Origin: Piscirickettsiaceae bacterium
Lineage (GTDB): Bacteria; Pseudomonadota; Gammaproteobacteria; Nitrosococcales; Methylophagaceae
DNA: 64,000 nucleotides
Direction: 5' to 3'
Assembly: GCA_013215775.1 (NCBI GenBank)
Contig: JABSQO010000001.1
Span: 209,097-273,096 of the forward strand
Shown: one piece after another, positions 62,281-64,000 of the stretch
Layout of the letters: every line of letters starts with the position of its first letter
How positions within the stretch are numbered: the first letter of the stretch is position 1
The notes under the pieces: generated by a model
Told to the model about the DNA's origin: nothing
The model's database searches: none
What the model saw: the letters and a program-made list of their open reading frames with translations, nothing else
Made by a program: the position numbers and the translations under genes

Positions 62281-63636
62281 TTACCAATAAACTTGGCTAC
62301 GCAATACAAATGAACTAGGTTCATCGCCATCTGGAACATTACCATCTTTCACATCTAACACTGTATTGTAGTTAGCCATAAAGCGAATGTTTTTAGTGGC
62401 ATACCAGTTTAAACCTAACGTTAACACGTCAAGCTCACCACCAATATGAGTGCCATCATTCATATCTGCTGATGCAAAACGTGCACCGATTTGCCATGCA
62501 CCAATACCACCTTTACCCACTTCACCTTTCGGTCTTACCGAACTAAAGTGGCCACTCGAGGCTTTGTAGTTGCGAGACTCACCGGTAAGGAACCAATCCG
62601 CCTGTACAAAGTATGAATCAACATCAACATCACTTCCTGTTGAGGCATCGATCATAGCGCGATCATACTCAGCCTGAACAGAAAATGGACCATTTACATA
62701 GGCGGCATCCAATGTTAGGAACTCAGCACCATCTGCGGTCACCGATGAATCTAGCCATCTAGGACCTATGTGGGTACCAGGTCGAGTTCTAAGGCGAACA
62801 CCAAGGCCATCTCTATCAAAGTCTTGATAAGCGTAACCACCACCAAAGTGTAAGGCATGTGTTTTCTCATGAATCGGAGCAAACGTCGCACGGGCAGAAT
62901 AAGTCAGACGATCATCAGTACCCGTATTTTTACTTATATTTGTACCAAATACACCATATTGCGCCGTCCAGTTATCACCGTTATGGAATGATGAAATCCC
63001 ATTTCGTCTATCACCAGGTCCGCTAGCCCCTTGGATTAATTCAGAACCGATTGAACGCTCAATAAAGGTCATGTATTTCGAGCTGTCGGCCAATTCCATT
63101 GCAAAAGGAGAATGGTGGTTACCGACGGTGATCTTATTGTTTTCAAATCCTTTATATCGAATATAAGCATCTTTTACAGAATGACTTGACCCACCAAAAT
63201 CAGATGTTAATTGGAAGTCCCAGACCTTAAATATCGTTCCGCCGAAACCTATACGAGCACGACGTAATTCTGAACCACTGGATAGGTTTGTGTCATCTGA
63301 ATCTACAAATGTCTGATCCGCCATAATGCGACCATTAAATTTGAATTTGTAATCACCATCTGGTGATTCAATCGCTAACTTACCGTTGGTAGTGATTTTT
63401 AAGTTATCTTTAGTGGCTGCCTCAATAGCCATTTGTGTTTTTTCAGCTTGTGCCGTTTCTTGAACGGTTACCGCATCTTTTAATGCCAACGCAGCATCGG
63501 CGTTAATTGTACCGTTATGTTCTAAGATACGGATTAGCTTCAACATAGCTGCATCATCTGCTAATGCCGGCGTACTAATTAATGAGGCTACGGATAATAG
63601 TCCCGCCCCTAATAATACTGTTTTTTTAAGTTTCAT
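62281..63636 (-). CDS. OprO/OprP-type phosphate-selective porin
   Basis: A 451-residue outer-membrane porin. Signal peptide residues 1-~26 (ending TPALA) are followed by a short coiled region (KDAVTVQETAQAEKTQM) and a 16-strand-type barrel. Family landmarks: FKFNGRIMADQTFVDSDD, ELRRARIGFGGTIFKVWDFQ, SKYMTFIERSI and a terminal SFVLRSQVYW with C-terminal Trp. OprO/OprP porins take up phosphate or polyphosphate under phosphate limitation. It is 19 bases from the end of a phosphatase gene on the same strand, so the two form one unit. Confidence 0.9.
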   Translation of the reverse strand: MKLKKTVLLGAGLLSVASLISTPALADDAAMLKLIRILEHNGTINADAALALKDAVTVQETAQAEKTQMAIEAATKDNLKITTNGKLAIESPDGDYKFKFNGRIMADQTFVDSDDTNLSSGSELRRARIGFGGTIFKVWDFQLTSDFGGSSHSVKDAYIRYKGFENNKITVGNHHSPFAMELADSSKYMTFIERSIGSELIQGASGPGDRRNGISSFHNGDNWTAQYGVFGTNISKNTGTDDRLTYSARATFAPIHEKTHALHFGGGYAYQDFDRDGLGVRLRTRPGTHIGPRWLDSSVTADGAEFLTLDAAYVNGPFSVQAEYDRAMIDASTGSDVDVDSYFVQADWFLTGESRNYKASSGHFSSVRPKGEVGKGGIGAWQIGARFASADMNDGTHIGGELDVLTLGLNWYATKNIRFMANYNTVLDVKDGNVPDGDEPSSFVLRSQVYW

Positions 63637-63655
63637 GATTTTTGTCTCTCTTTAA

Positions 63656-64000
63656 TTAATTCAATACTTCGTAGAGTGGTTCACCAATAGAACCTGAAGG
63701 CTTAGCTGTTCTCAAGTAGCTAGCAACAGTGCCTGCAATATCTTCTGGACCAACTTGACGATTAATTGATTGTGCTTTGATACCAGGCCCAACAAACATG
63801 ATTGGCACATGCGTGTCGTAGCTGTATGGCGAACCATGCATTGCTGCGAATTGATCTGCATTTGGATATAAATACCAAAACTGATCTTGAACAATCAGAA
63901 CATTACCTGAACGTTTTGGGTGGAAAGCACGTTGAACTTTAGCAATCGTTGGGTTTGAAGTAACATTACCTTTTAGAAGTTCTGTTCGCGTTAAAGCAAA
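63656..64000 (-). CDS. Alkaline-phosphatase-superfamily protein, C-terminal part (cut by window edge)
   Basis: The last ~114 residues of a larger periplasmic phosphatase or nucleotide phosphodiesterase. The frame stays open to the window end. The visible part has GNVLIVQDQFWYLYP followed by HGSPYSYDTHVPIMFVGPGI, where the HGSPYSYDTHVP stretch holds metal ligands and matches PafA-type alkaline phosphatases. The gene continues beyond base 64000. Together with the porin downstream it suggests scavenging of organic phosphate. The 5' end and any PHO box lie outside the window. Confidence 0.88.
   Translation of the reverse strand, partial: FALTRTELLKGNVTSNPTIAKVQRAFHPKRSGNVLIVQDQFWYLYPNADQFAAMHGSPYSYDTHVPIMFVGPGIKAQSINRQVGPEDIAGTVASYLRTAKPSGSIGEPLYEVLN

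Overview
The window looks like a chromosomal segment of an AT-leaning, marine-type methylotrophic gammaproteobacterium, most like Methylophaga and its relatives. The evidence is a complete fhcBADC formyltransferase/hydrolase operon (tetrahydromethanopterin-linked formaldehyde oxidation) set among ordinary gammaproteobacterial housekeeping genes: pyrB with an inactive pyrC-like partner, rhlE, fbp, argS, priA and folA. The species name is inference; the family assignments come from visible motifs. No insertion sequence, CRISPR array or phage gene was seen.

Layout. 1-7.9 kb: end of pyrB, pseudo-dihydroorotase, two small lipoproteins, a HAD hydrolase, a membrane-tethered pseudoazurin, a PhnA-like protein, an exported metallo-beta-lactamase-fold protein, rhlE and fbp. 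8-12.7 kb: fhcBADC on the minus strand. 12.7-20.1 kb: SPOR protein, argS, priA, an AT-rich gap with three perfect DnaA boxes, folA and three small or uncharacterised genes.

20.2-35.2 kb is a denitrification island: a DNR-type Crp/Fnr regulator, norCB, two separate norEF pairs, a hemerythrin, norQ, norD and several uncharacterised small membrane proteins; then nirK with SCO and PCu(A)C copper chaperones, a cytochrome c, a porin and nnrS. Three FNR/DNR boxes precede norC, the first norE and nirK. Two sit at the -41.5 spacing of an activated promoter, so NO/nitrite reduction looks like one regulon. No nosZ or narG lies in the window.

35.4-46.6 kb is a nitrate-assimilation cluster (nirB, nirD, a PhzF-family gene, a nasB-like reductase, nasA, a nitrate transporter, then a PP2C-kinase fusion). 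It has two sigma-54 promoters with NtrC-like sites upstream, so it is probably controlled by nitrogen status rather than by NO.

46.7-53.7 kb is a Cu/Ag-type CusCBA efflux operon flanked by a Cys/His/Met-rich small protein and a DUF2231 protein with a His-rich tail. Copper recurs through the window: pseudoazurin, NirK, SCO, PCuAC and Cus. 53.8-62.1 kb, all on the minus strand, holds a CHASE-PAS-GAF-GGDEF-EAL protein with a C-terminal CZB-like domain, a truncated tRNA with its terminator, and a three-gene signalling set (PhnD-like binding protein, hybrid kinase, NarL-type regulator) that resembles a split EvgS/BvgS system. The right edge carries an OprO/OprP-type porin and the C-terminus of an alkaline-phosphatase-family protein, probably a phosphate-scavenging unit.

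The best candidates for undescribed biology are the enlarged nor cluster (duplicated norEF, hemerythrin, zinc-ribbon and orphan membrane proteins), the NirK copper-loading module with its unknown periplasmic protein, the PhzF gene inside the nitrate-assimilation operon, and the three-protein phosphorelay.
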